The translations under genes and the position numbers were made by a program. This document shows positions 53,799 to 63,857 of a DNA stretch of 64,000 nt, piece by piece. Within the stretch, counting starts at the first letter, position 1; each line of letters opens with the position of its first letter. This stretch comes from Vibrio algarum. Lineage in GTDB: Bacteria; Pseudomonadota; Gammaproteobacteria; Enterobacterales; Vibrionaceae. The notes below the pieces were generated by a model that worked only from the letters and a program-made list of their open reading frames with translations, did no database searches and was not told the origin of the DNA. The stretch lies in the NCBI RefSeq assembly GCF_028204155.1, contig NZ_JAQLOI010000001.1:186001-250000 (forward strand). The letters run 5' to 3'.

Positions 53799-54713
53799 TT
53801 AGAAATACCCTTCTCTTTTCTTCTTTTCCATAGAACCAGAGCTGTCATGGTCAATTGCTCGACCTTGACGTTCTGACGTTGTCGTTAACAACATTTCTTG
53901 AATGATTTCTGGTAGCGTTGTTGCGTTTGATTCGACCGCTCCAGTTAACGGATAACAACCTAAAGTACGGAATCGAACCATTTTATCTTCAACTACTTCG
54001 CCCTTTTTAATTTCCATACGCTCATCATCCACCATAATAAGCATGCCATCACGCTCAACAACGGGGCGAGGTTTCGATAGGTACAAAGAAGGGATCTCAA
54101 TTTCTTCTAGGTATATGTATTGCCAGATATCTAATTCAGTCCAATTTGATAAAGGGAAGACGCGAATACTTTCGCCTTTATTTACCTTTCCGTTATATAT
54201 GTTCCATAATTCAGGTCTTTGATTTTTAGGGTCCCAGCGGTGATGTTCATCCCTAAAAGAATACACCCGCTCTTTCGCTCGTGATTTTTCTTCGTCTCGG
54301 CGAGCACCACCAAAAGCGGCATCAAACCCATATTTGTCTAGCGCTTGCTTTAAACCTTGGGTTTTCATGATATCAGTATGTTTTGAACTACCATGTACAA
54401 AAGGGCTAATATTCATCGCTACGCCTTCAGGGTTTTGATGAACAATTAACTTCATACCTATTTTTTTTGCCATATAGTCACGAAATTCAATCATTTCTTT
54501 GAATTTCCATGTTGTATCGACATGCATTAATGGGAACGGAGGGATACCCGGAGCAAAAGCCTTTTTAGCTAAATGCAGCATAACCGAAGAGTCTTTACCC
54601 ACGGAATATAGCATCACCGGATTATCAAACTCAGCCGCGACTTCTCGCATTATGTGAATTGATTCGGCTTCTAGTTGTTTTAAGTGTGTCATACCTGACG
54701 GAGATATTTTCAT
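53799..54713 (-). CDS. cysD: Sulfate adenylyltransferase small subunit
   Basis: A 304-residue ATP pyrophosphatase: MLYSVGKDSSVMLHL (PP-loop), FPLMHVDTTWKF, AFGGARRDEEKSRAKERVYS and the C-terminal AIDHDSSGSMEKKKREGYF typical of CysD. It heads the leftward operon cysD, SLC13, cysC, cysN and then rmlBADC. Confidence 0.97.
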   Translation of the reverse strand: MKISPSGMTHLKQLEAESIHIMREVAAEFDNPVMLYSVGKDSSVMLHLAKKAFAPGIPPFPLMHVDTTWKFKEMIEFRDYMAKKIGMKLIVHQNPEGVAMNISPFVHGSSKHTDIMKTQGLKQALDKYGFDAAFGGARRDEEKSRAKERVYSFRDEHHRWDPKNQRPELWNIYNGKVNKGESIRVFPLSNWTELDIWQYIYLEEIEIPSLYLSKPRPVVERDGMLIMVDDERMEIKKGEVVEDKMVRFRTLGCYPLTGAVESNATTLPEIIQEMLLTTTSERQGRAIDHDSSGSMEKKKREGYF

Positions 54714-55023
54714 TATAGCTTCCTGATGCTGTTACTTCATGGGACGTTGTAAACGACCACCTTTAGATAGCTCCCTAACGAGCAATAACCATAAGCGAAT
54801 TTTAGTCTAGTAAACCGGTGGTTTTTATCAATAAAGATGGAGATATTGTACAGTAGTTAACCATTACCTTCTACTTTGACTGAATAGATAATAGATTTAC
54901 CAAATAAATTATCCGCTTTCATTAACTTAGTTTAGCGATCAATCAGTATCAATTGGATCTATCAGATAACACTTTATCCCTGCTATAATCATCCTAATTG
55001 AAGAACACGTGGACAGAAGAATT
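54714..55023. promoter_or_regulatory. Divergent promoter region cysD / hldD
   Basis: A 310-bp AT-rich gap between divergent operons. It should hold the cysD promoter (probably CysB-type control, not visible) and the hldD promoter. No ops or JUMPstart match is seen here, so the only perfect ops in the locus is at 46483. Confidence 0.45.
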
Positions 55024-55965
55024 ATGATCATAGTTACTGGTGGCGCTGGCATGATTGGCAGCAATATTGTTAAAGCACTTAATGACGCAGGTCACAACGA
55101 CATACTCGTTGTAGACAACCTTAAAAATGGTAAGAAGTTTAAAAACTTAGTTGACCTTGATATTGCTGACTACATGGATCGTGATGATTTCTTAATACAA
55201 ATAATGGCCGGAGAAGACTTTGGCCCAGTTGAAGCCGTTTTCCATGAAGGTGCTTGTTCTGCAACAACAGAGTGGGATGGCAAATACATGATGCTCAACA
55301 ATTATGAGTATTCAAAAGAGCTACTTCACTACTGCTTAGAAAGAGAGATTCCATTCTTGTACGCTTCATCTGCTGCAACCTATGGTGAAACTGAAACCTT
55401 TGTTGAAGAACCACAATATGAAGGTGCGTTAAATGTTTACGGGTATTCCAAACAGCAATTTGACAATTATGTTCGCCGACTATGGCAAGTTGCAGAAAAA
55501 CACGATGAATCACTCTCTCAAGTTACTGGGTTTCGTTACTTCAATGTATATGGGCCTCGCGAAGACCATAAAGGAAGCATGGCTTCTGTTGCCTTCCATT
55601 TAAATAATCAAATGAATGCCGGTGAAAACCCTAAGCTATTTTCTGGTAGTGAAGGATTTAGACGTGATTTTGTTTATGTAGGCGACGTGGCGGCAGTAAA
55701 CCTTTGGTTCATGCAAAATAATGCCTCCGGTATCTTTAATTTAGGTACTGGCAATGCAGAATCGTTTGAACAGGTCGCTAAAGCTGTTATTAAACACCAT
55801 GGCAAAGGGGAAATAGAAACCATTCCTTTCCCAGACCATTTAAAAGGCGCATACCAAGAGTTTACTCAAGCAGACCTAACTAAAATGCGTGCCGCTGGTT
55901 GTGATCACCAATTTAAAACCGTGGCCGAAGGCGTTGCTGAATACATGGCCATTAAAAATTCATAG
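55024..55965 (+). CDS. hldD: ADP-L-glycero-D-manno-heptose 6-epimerase
   Basis: A 313-residue SDR: MIIVTGGAGMIGSNIVKALN, FHEGACSATTEWDGKYMM, ASSAATYGE and catalytic YGYSKQQFDNY, then RYFNVYGPREDHKGSMAS. It makes the heptose donor for the LPS inner core. The ATG at 55024 is preferred to one 15 bp upstream because it gives the standard N terminus. In Vibrio this gene (gmhD) marks the border of the O-antigen locus. Confidence 0.96.
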   Translation: MIIVTGGAGMIGSNIVKALNDAGHNDILVVDNLKNGKKFKNLVDLDIADYMDRDDFLIQIMAGEDFGPVEAVFHEGACSATTEWDGKYMMLNNYEYSKELLHYCLEREIPFLYASSAATYGETETFVEEPQYEGALNVYGYSKQQFDNYVRRLWQVAEKHDESLSQVTGFRYFNVYGPREDHKGSMASVAFHLNNQMNAGENPKLFSGSEGFRRDFVYVGDVAAVNLWFMQNNASGIFNLGTGNAESFEQVAKAVIKHHGKGEIETIPFPDHLKGAYQEFTQADLTKMRAAGCDHQFKTVAEGVAEYMAIKNS

Positions 55966-55974
55966 GTTCTTCAT

Positions 55975-57089
55975 TTGAATACCCCTAAAGCAATACTGCA
56001 TATCTGCCTCTCCAAAGGATGGGGAGGCTTAGAAATGTACCCTATCCGAGTAGGAAAAGAGTGCCTTGAGCGTGGTTATCAGGTATATGGCTTGTGCGTA
56101 TCTGGTACTCGTGTTGCAAAAGGTATGGCAGACGTAGGGTTAGAAACCTATCAAGTTGAAAGTAAAGGCAAGTTAATCTTTTCAGAGATTCTCAAAATAA
56201 ATCGATGGTTAAAAGAAAGAAACATAGAGGTTATTCATTGCCATAAGTCTGGTGACATCCTTATTTCTGCACTTTTGAATATCCTGACTAGCCGACGAAC
56301 TCTTTTTACCGAGCATATGGGCGTTACTCGCCCGAAAAAAGATTTTTATCACAAATGGGTATATTCCCATGTTGATCAGGTACTTTCCATCAGCGATGAA
56401 ACCCTTAAAAGAAACCTAAAGGCGCTTCCCGTCCCTGAAAACAAAATAGAAAGGCTTTGGTTAGGAACCGATATACCTGACCAACCTATTAAAGACCCCG
56501 GTTTAATTGCCGAGACAAAAAAAACGCTTCATATTCCAGAATCTGCCACCGTTGTTGGAACGATAGGTCGAATTTGCAATGGGAAAGGGCAACGTGAACT
56601 CATTCAGGCTTTTCAACTGATTGCTAACAAATTTGAAGATGTGCACCTGCTTATTGTTGGCGGCCTAAGTGAATCAGAAGGTGCAGACCCGCAATATACA
56701 ATTGAGATGAAAAAATTAGCCTCAGAAAGCGAATATCAAGATCGAATACATCTTGCAGGTTTTCAAAAAGACACGCCTGCCATGTTTTCGGTTATGGATA
56801 TTGTTTGTCTGCCCTACTTTAATGAAGCGTTTGGTTTAACCGCCATAGAAGCGATGGCAGCAGAAAAGGCAATCGTCGCAGCGGATACCGGGGCGCTACC
56901 GGAGATATTGGAAGATAGCGCGCTATTATGTGATCCGAAGTCGCCTATAGCGATTTCTGAAGCAATCAAAACGTACTTATTAAAACCAGAACTCAAATCA
57001 AGCAACAGTCAACGTTCCAGAGAAAGAGCAAAAAAGAATTTTCAATGGAACGCCATATTTCTCAGCTAGTTAAACAACTGGCTAGCTAA
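55975..57089 (+). CDS. GT4 core glycosyltransferase, last codons frameshifted near 57047
   Basis: It starts at TTG 55975 (MNTPKAILHICLSKGWGGLE), 9 bp after hldD. The donor domain has VVGTIGRICNGKGQREL and PYFNEAFGLTAIEAMAA. As given it stops at 57069 after NFQWNAIFLS. One extra base near TGGAACGCC gives RHISQLVKQLAS and a stop at 57089, a more typical C terminus. It probably adds an outer-core or inner-core sugar; which one is unknown. Confidence 0.82.
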
Positions 57090-57132
57090 TTATAAAACAC
57101 ACTCAAACTTTATTGATTAATTTGGACGCTAT

Positions 57133-58179
57133 ATGAATGTCATTTTTTCTACAACTCGACAATGGAACCCAGGAGATGAGTTTATACTTATGGGATGTAT
57201 GAACTTGCTCAAAGAACACTTGGGTGAGTTTAACCCAGTAATATATAATCGAAACCCTCAAATACGAAGACACAGAAAATACGACTTAATTAAGTCGGTG
57301 GACAATGCCTTGGGTAAGGATTTTATTGAAAAATTCAATGATAACTCAGTAAAAGATAGACTTCCTATGGACTATGCTGACATGGTTATTTTTGCAGGTT
57401 CACCTGAATGGAGAGGAATGAGAACGCAAAAACTCTATTCATCTATTCTAGAATATAACCTACCTACTCTTTTTCTTGGTTTAGGTACCAACGGGAAGTT
57501 CGAGTTCAATGAATCTGCATTCTCAAAAGATGAAATGGCTGTATTCAAAAAAGCTAAAGTTGTTACCTGCCGAGATCAAAACACCACTGACGGATTGAGT
57601 GATGTTTCAGCTAAATTCCTACCATGTCCTGCTTTATTTTCTAGCCCTACAGAGTCGCTAGTAAAAAAAGTTAAGCGCATCGGATTAATTTATGGAACGA
57701 ATAATTCAGCAAAAAATAATAATGTTTCTAAAGAGACTTATGAATATTTGATGCAAATTTACAATCGTATTATCACTGAATTTGGTTCTGATTATGAAAT
57801 TGAGTTTGTGGCGCACTATATCGATGAACTAAGCGAATTCAAAAAAGATTTTCCAGAACAGAAATTACGGTATTCATTTGATTCAAAGGATTATTTAGAT
57901 ATTTATTCTCAATATGATCTTATCATTGGATATAGGGTTCACGGTGTCGGCATGTGTGCCTCCATGGGCATCCCTGGAATCATGATTGCTCACGATCCTA
58001 GAGCTGTTACTGTAAAAGGCTTCAAAGCAAAAATTCATAATGTAGGCGAGGGTGAAGAAAAGCTTATCGCAACTACAAAAGATCTCATCAATAATATCGA
58101 AGAGCTTAGCTCAGAACTTTTGGAGCATAAAAAAGAGACAAAGCAGAAATATTTACAGCTTTTCTCACAAAACCTTTAA
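57133..58179 (+). CDS. Polysaccharide pyruvyl transferase family protein
   Basis: A 348-residue protein of the CsaB/WcaK-like family: FSTTRQWNPGDEFILMGCMN, MVIFAGSPEWRGM, LFLGLGTNGKFEF and the C-terminal IGYRVHGVGMCASMGIPGIM, which is the family's R-x-H sugar/nucleotide site. Members add pyruvate ketals or act as glycosyltransferases. Set among core genes it may modify the core oligosaccharide. A strong terminator follows. Confidence 0.83.
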   Translation: MNVIFSTTRQWNPGDEFILMGCMNLLKEHLGEFNPVIYNRNPQIRRHRKYDLIKSVDNALGKDFIEKFNDNSVKDRLPMDYADMVIFAGSPEWRGMRTQKLYSSILEYNLPTLFLGLGTNGKFEFNESAFSKDEMAVFKKAKVVTCRDQNTTDGLSDVSAKFLPCPALFSSPTESLVKKVKRIGLIYGTNNSAKNNNVSKETYEYLMQIYNRIITEFGSDYEIEFVAHYIDELSEFKKDFPEQKLRYSFDSKDYLDIYSQYDLIIGYRVHGVGMCASMGIPGIMIAHDPRAVTVKGFKAKIHNVGEGEEKLIATTKDLINNIEELSSELLEHKKETKQKYLQLFSQNL

Positions 58180-58186
58180 TAATATA

Positions 58187-58209
58187 GGCTGGATATTTCC
58201 AGCCTTTTT
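58187..58209 (+). terminator. Intrinsic terminator after the pyruvyl transferase gene
   Basis: GGCTGG, a 6-base ATATTT loop, CCAGCC and then TTTTT form a compact, classic rho-independent terminator 8 bp after the stop codon. The following heptosyltransferase gene therefore probably has its own promoter or depends on read-through. Confidence 0.8.
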
Positions 58210-58244
58210 CGTTTTTCAAACTGGCTAGTAAGGATTTTTTGAAA

Positions 58245-59320
58245 GTGAACAAGCTGTATACTCCTATTTCGTTACTACAACGTTTTCGAGACATTGTTCG
58301 TAGAAAAGTTGGTATCGTTTTATTTGACAAAAAAAGGGCCACTCTAAATCCATAAAACTTAAACATGTGGCTTTCTTAAGGTGGGATGCAAAGCTTGGTG
58401 ACTCTTTTGTGTCATCTTCATCTATCAACACTCTGAAGTTATTTGACCCTCAATGTAAAATAAGTGTTGTAACAACGCCTGCTATGTCTGAGTTATTTAA
58501 AACACATTTTGGTGCCGATACTATTTATCAAGTACCTAAGCGCCCTAAATATTGGCAACTCAAAAAATTAGCAGAAGAGTTAGGAGAAGTAGACCTAATT
58601 ATTAGCTTAAACGATAACATGAAAATGAAAGATATGTATTTTCTCAATAAGGTTAACGCCAATCATATTGCAGGCTTAGATGATACATTAAAACTAGTGG
58701 ATATTAAGCTAGGGGAAAAAACAAAAAATCTACATTTTTCAGATAAGTTTAGCGCTGCTCTTGAATCAGTTGGTATACCGGCATCATCTACTCAATACAT
58801 CATTCCTGTATTGGGTGAATCGAAAGATAAGGCTACCCAGTTTCTAAATTCGAATTCAATACAAAACGATTTTTTAGTCCTTAATCCCTTTGGCAGTGGA
58901 CACTCACGAAAACTCAATCATGACAGTGTGCATAAATTAGTTACGTTGATAAACGAAAGTACACCAGAACTACCTATCATTCTTTTGTCAGCTCCCGACA
59001 CGGAGGCAGACGCTGAGAAAATGTGTCAGACCTTACCTGAAAATGTTACTCATTTTAATATTAGTGAAACCATTTTTGATGTGATCGCATTGATCGAACA
59101 AGCTAGCTACGTAATTTCAGTAGACACGGCTATCGTACATATTGCATCGGGGCTCAATAAGCCCCAATTAGGGATCTACAACCCCGACCCTAAAAACTTT
59201 GCCCAATGGGGGCCAAATTCAGACAAAGCTATTACTATTTTCACTAATAAATGCTCACCACCGTCAGTAAACGATATAAATTGGTCTACTATGAAAGAAA
59301 AAATAGAACAACTGGTATAA
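58245..59320 (+). CDS. GT9 heptosyltransferase-like core enzyme, frameshifted at 58329-58335
   Basis: From the GTG at 58245 (AAGGA 10 bases upstream) the product starts MNKLYTPISLLQRFRDIVRR. A run of seven A then breaks the frame. With eight A it reads FDKKKGHSKSIKLKHVAFLR into the GT9 core RWDAKLGDSFVSSSSI, later NPFGSGHSRKLN and SVDTAIVHIASGLNKP. The restored length is about 359 residues. Taking the ATG-like start at 58367 alone would drop 40 residues including the first strand. WaaQ-like or another heptosyltransferase. Confidence 0.82.
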
Positions 59321-59416
59321 ATGACTCACATATTAACGGATTTAAAACAGCGTATTCATTCAAGCTAGATTCTATTGATGATAGAATCGGCTTAACCTAC
59401 AGTTGTATACAGACAT

Positions 59417-60462
59417 ATGAAAATTCTAATTATTGGGCCTTCTTGGGTCGGAGACATGGTAATGTCTCAAAGTTTATATAAAGAACTTAAAACTCTGCAT
59501 CCTAGCTCTTGTATTGATGTGTTAGCCCCTGCTTGGTGCAAACCAATTTTAGAACGTATGCCTGAAGTCAATAATGCGATCGAAATGCCAATTGGGCATG
59601 GTAGTTTTGATTTGTTAGGACGGCTGAAAATAGCACGTCAACTAAAAAACAACGATTATGACCAAGCTTATGTATTACCTAATTCTGCAAAATCTGCACT
59701 CATTCCTTTATTTGCAAGTGTTAAAAATCGGACGGGTTGGAAAGGTGAGTTTAGGTATGGACTCTTAAACGATTTAAGACCAAATAAAAAAGACTTCCAA
59801 TACATGGTCGAAAGGTATGTGGCTTTAGCTTACCCACTAGAAGAAATGTTAAACCGTGTTTCTATCGACAGCATAGCAAAGCCATCTTTAACGGTGGACA
59901 AAAAAACCAAAAATTAATAAGAGAATCACTAAATCTTCAATGTGATCGCCCTATTGTTGGTTTATGCCCTGGTGCTGAGTTTGGACCAGCGAAAAGATGG
60001 CCAGAAGAGTACTACGCACAAGTAGCCGAGTTTGCAATAAAATCTGGCCAACAGGTTTGGTTATTTGGCTCGGTAAAAGATCAGGAAACCACGTCAAAAA
60101 TTCTTGCTTCGCTATCAGATGATTGTAAACCGTATTGCTTTGATATAGCAGGTAAAACAAAATTAATCGAAGTGTTGGATATGCTCGCTTGTTGTCATAC
60201 AGTCATTAGCAATGACTCTGGACTTATGCACGTATCGGCGGCGGTAGGATGCAATATTATTGCACTCTATGGTTCTACATCTCCAATGTACACACCTCCG
60301 CTATCCAAAAATGTCGAGGTTCTGCATACTGATATCGATTGCCGACCTTGCTTTAAACGAGAATGTCCATTAGGTCATTTGAAGTGTCTTAAAGAACTTT
60401 CACCTGATATTGTAATTAAACAACTTATGAAAAAAACTCAGGTTGGAATAAAAAATGTTTGA
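59417..60462 (+). CDS. waaF: ADP-heptose--LPS heptosyltransferase II, frameshifted at 59900-59906
   Basis: The first frame has MKILIIGPSWVGDMVMSQSL, the WaaF N terminus, and YVLPNSAKSALIPLFA. The second continues LCPGAEFGPAKRWPEEYYAQ, SNDSGLMHVSAAVGCN and ALYGSTSPMYTPPL. The break is a run of seven A; eight A gives DKKNQKLIRESLN. The restored enzyme is about 348 residues, the normal WaaF length. It adds the second heptose of the inner core from ADP-heptose. Confidence 0.88.
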
Positions 60463-61276
60463 TGCTTCAATAATTATCTCATTTTATAATAATACTAAGG
60501 CGTTAGGCCTGATATTAACGGCTTTAGAAAGTCAAAAAGATAATTTTGAAGTCATTATCGCAGATGATGGTTCAAATGATGATGCTGTAAAATACGTCAA
60601 AGATAAAATAGTGACGAGCCCCTTTGCAATAAAACTCGTTTCACAGAAAGATAATGGCTTTAGAAAAAATCGCATATTGAACAAAGCGATCTCAATATCA
60701 AGTAGCGAATACCTTATTTTTATCGATGGTGACTGCATCCCACAGACAAACTTCGTTGAAGATCATCTTTCCAACAGCGAAAAAGGTTATCTTTTGAATG
60801 GGCGTAGGGTCGATCTTCCTGAAGAATTAGGTGAAGAACTTTATACTCAAGCTAACCCAGAATCCTTTTTTGCAAGAAACAATCTTAAAGTCCTAGCACT
60901 TTACCTTACCTCTAAAGGTAAAAATATTGAAAAGGGGTTTAGGATAAAAAACAAGATATTATTAGCCTTCTTAAATCGAAAAGATAAAGGTATTGTAGGG
61001 TGCAATTTCTCTGCTTTTAAATCGGATCTGGTGTTAGTGAACGGGTTCGACAATACTTATGAGGCTGCAAGCATTGGAGAAGATACCGACATCGAATTTA
61101 GAATGCGTGGGGTTGGTATCAAGGTAAAAAATGTTTTTTACCAAGCAAACATTCTACATTTAATGCACAAAGAACTGCCTAGAACTCAAGCAGTATTAGA
61201 TATTTTTGAAGTTACTAAAAAAACGCAACAATATATTGCTTTAAATGGTTTAGAACAGGCATACAATGAAAACTAG
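60455..61276 (+). CDS. GT2-family core glycosyltransferase
   Basis: A 273-residue GT-A enzyme: ASIIISFYNNTKALGLIL, VIIADDGSNDD, the metal motif FIDGDCIP, and GEDTDIEFRMRGVG from the galactosyltransferase-type C-terminal region. It overlaps waaF by 8 bp and the ligase gene by 11 bp, so it is in a core operon. Confidence 0.87.
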   Translation: MFDASIIISFYNNTKALGLILTALESQKDNFEVIIADDGSNDDAVKYVKDKIVTSPFAIKLVSQKDNGFRKNRILNKAISISSSEYLIFIDGDCIPQTNFVEDHLSNSEKGYLLNGRRVDLPEELGEELYTQANPESFFARNNLKVLALYLTSKGKNIEKGFRIKNKILLAFLNRKDKGIVGCNFSAFKSDLVLVNGFDNTYEAASIGEDTDIEFRMRGVGIKVKNVFYQANILHLMHKELPRTQAVLDIFEVTKKTQQYIALNGLEQAYNEN

Positions 61277-62554
61277 TCGTCCATCTCTTTCAATAATGGC
61301 TCGAAAAAAAGACCCTAAGATACACACATCTATACAACTAGTCTTATTTTGCCTATTAGGTATCTCTATTTTCACCTTTAAAGGCGGGCTGTACCTTTTT
61401 CCTATTTTGATAGTATTGACCTATTTATACTTTAAGAATTTTAGCTACCTTTACTCCGATATAGAACTGTCTGGAGTGGCTAAACTTTTAGTCACTCTAA
61501 TTATCACTGGATCTATCACTAGCTTTTTATCTAATGAAGGGGTGACTAGTACAATCGATTTTTTTAGAAAAGCGACCCCTCTATTCGCTATCCCTGTCTC
61601 ATTCTATTTTTTTAAATTCAAGAGCTTTAGGCGTTTTTTTGCTTATAGTATGGTCCTTGGCCTTCTGGTCGCATTAAGCTATTCGCTTATGAATTTTCTA
61701 CAAGGAAAATCTATATCTCGGCTAGATAGCTTTTGGGATGTAGGCCGATGGGGTGAAATATTATCCTATACCTTCATATTACTTTTGCCTCAAGCATTCA
61801 AAAAGGACTCGAGAGAACCCGCCTACCTCGTCAGGCCATTATTATTCACTTTAATAGTTTACATTGTACTTTCAGGCAGTCGAGCTCCAATACTAGTTAT
61901 TACATTGACTACTGCTTTCTATTTTATGTTTTATAACCAAAAATATTTAGTACGAACCATTGTCATAATTTCCTTTGCTGCAACGTTTTTACATTTCACA
62001 TTTCCAGATAAAATAAAACCTTATGAAGATAGAGTGGTTTCTATTTTTAATGTACAAGATGAACACTCTAATATCGCACGCCTAAAAATGTGGGAAGAAG
62101 CAGCTATTTTTGCTAAAAAAATCTAGTCGAAGATCCCCGAGCATTCATTTTTGGAGTCGGTATAAACGAGAATGGAGCAGAGTTTGAGAAACACCTTTCT
62201 TCCGAAAATAAACTTAAAAGGCTATATAAAGAAACGAATAACCAGTTCTCTGTAAGAGATCACCACAATGCATTTTGGAATTTGATGAATCGTATGGGGC
62301 TTATTTATACCGGGTTATTTTTCATTACCATTTTCTACATGTTGAAATTAAGCCTGAAGAAGTCTAGAGCACAAAATACCGCATTGCACCAGTCTGCTTT
62401 TTTGCTTGTATTAGCCTATTGCATTTTTGGTGTTTTTTATAGTAACCAGCTTAGCTACCAAACCTATGTAATGATGATTTTATGGAGTTTTGCGATCACT
62501 TACACGTCAGCACCGCTAGAAGAAAGGCTGAAAGATGGCATTAGCGATGGCTAA
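61266..62554 (+). CDS. waaL: O-antigen ligase, frameshifted at 62115-62121
   Basis: A polytopic membrane protein with about 10-11 helices. The large periplasmic loop and the conserved VLSGSRAPILVITL segment (Arg used in lipid-linked glycan binding) mark it as Wzy_C/WaaL family. The frame breaks at a run of seven A. With eight A it reads FAKKNLVEDPRAFIFGVGIN into HHNAFWNLMNRMGL, which carries the catalytic-His region, and two last helices. Restored length about 430 residues. It joins the exported glycan to the lipid A core. Confidence 0.83.
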
Positions 62555-62576
62555 TCCTTGCGCCGCTAAAATAAAA

Positions 62577-62604
62577 GCTATTTTATTCTTATTACAAAAT
62601 AGCT
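62577..62604. terminator. Convergent hairpin between waaL and waaA
   Basis: AGCTATTTT and AAAATAGCT form a 9-bp stem with an 11-base loop, overlapping the last codons of waaA. The position between convergent operons and AT-rich flanks suggests a bidirectional terminator. Confidence 0.4.
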
Positions 62605-63854
62605 GATAACGTTTTATCTAAAGCGCCTCTGTTTTGTTCAACTACCTTTAAAGCAGCACTACCCATTTTTGCTACTGCTTTCGGGTTTGTGAATAAATCT
62701 GAAAGCGTCGACAACAATGCTTCTTCGTGTGCAACGACGATCGCACCATTTACCAGGGTCAGTTGTTTGGTTATATCGGAAAAATTATAATAGCTTGGGC
62801 CAGTCACAATCGGCTTACCCAAAGCTGCTGGCTCTAACAAGTTATGCCCTCCAACTTTATCACCTAATAAACTCCCGCCCATAAAACAAATATCACTTGC
62901 GGCAATAAGCGTCATCATCTCACCCATCGTATCACCAATATAGATTTGACTACTTTCCGCTGATGCTTTTTCATCGGTTCTTAATACTGTGTTAAACCCT
63001 TGATTCGCGCAGAGTTTGGCTACCGACGCAAAGCGTTCTGGGTGTCGAGGCACTAATACAAGCAAGGCTTTAGGAAATGTAACCAGTAACTTTCGATGTA
63101 CCGAGATAAGTTGTTCATCTTCGCCTTGATGAGTGCTTGCTGCAATCCATATAGACCTATGTTTACCTAACTTTTCACGCAAAGATGCGCCACTGTGAAT
63201 AATAGAGCCATCCATCTCGATATCAAACTTAAGGGAGCCGGTGACACTCACTTTATTGCGCTCAACACCTAAACGAATGAAGCGTTCTGCATCATCTTGA
63301 TGCTGACATAGAATATGGGTTAACTCGTTGGCTAGTAAGTCAAAGACACGTTGAACCTTCGCATAACTTTGGCAAGAACGTTCGGATAGGCGAGCATTCA
63401 TTACCGTGATAGGAATATTAGCCTTTGCTACTGTATGAAGCGTATTTGGCCAGAGCTCTGTTTCCATAATCAATAACTGGCTTGGCTTTAGTGCCTTTAA
63501 AAAACCCTTGATTGCAAATGGAAAATCTATTGGCATATAACGATGCTCGACTAATTCACCGAGCTTAGCAACCTGATCTGCTCCTGTTGGCGTTGTAGTA
63601 GTGACCACGATGGATTGTTCAGGGTGGCGTTGTTTAATCGCTTTAATTAGAGGTGTCGCCGCAATCGCCTCCCCTACAGAAACCGCGTGTATCCATATGG
63701 GCTCGGATTGCATAGATAGCTTAGGAGTCACACCAAAGTGTTCTTTCCAACGATGCCCCACTGAGGGCTTACCTTCCTTCTTTTTATACAACCCAAACAA
63801 TAAAAAAGGTGCGGCTAATGCCAGCAGTATTGTGTAACACAGCCGTATAAACAT
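62592..63854 (-). CDS. waaA: 3-deoxy-D-manno-octulosonic acid transferase
   Basis: A 420-residue GT30 enzyme with an N-terminal membrane anchor, GHRWKEHFGV, IWIHAVSVGEAIAATPLIKA, MPIDFP, METELWPNTLHTV and the C-terminal GGSLLGDKVGGHNLLEPAAL. It transfers Kdo from CMP-Kdo to lipid A precursor at the inner membrane. It closes the core region, converging with waaL, and starts 3 bp after the partial gene at the window edge. Confidence 0.96.
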   Translation of the reverse strand: MFIRLCYTILLALAAPFLLFGLYKKKEGKPSVGHRWKEHFGVTPKLSMQSEPIWIHAVSVGEAIAATPLIKAIKQRHPEQSIVVTTTTPTGADQVAKLGELVEHRYMPIDFPFAIKGFLKALKPSQLLIMETELWPNTLHTVAKANIPITVMNARLSERSCQSYAKVQRVFDLLANELTHILCQHQDDAERFIRLGVERNKVSVTGSLKFDIEMDGSIIHSGASLREKLGKHRSIWIAASTHQGEDEQLISVHRKLLVTFPKALLVLVPRHPERFASVAKLCANQGFNTVLRTDEKASAESSQIYIGDTMGEMMTLIAASDICFMGGSLLGDKVGGHNLLEPAALGKPIVTGPSYYNFSDITKQLTLVNGAIVVAHEEALLSTLSDLFTNPKAVAKMGSAALKVVEQNRGALDKTLSAIL

Positions 63855-63857
63855 TCT

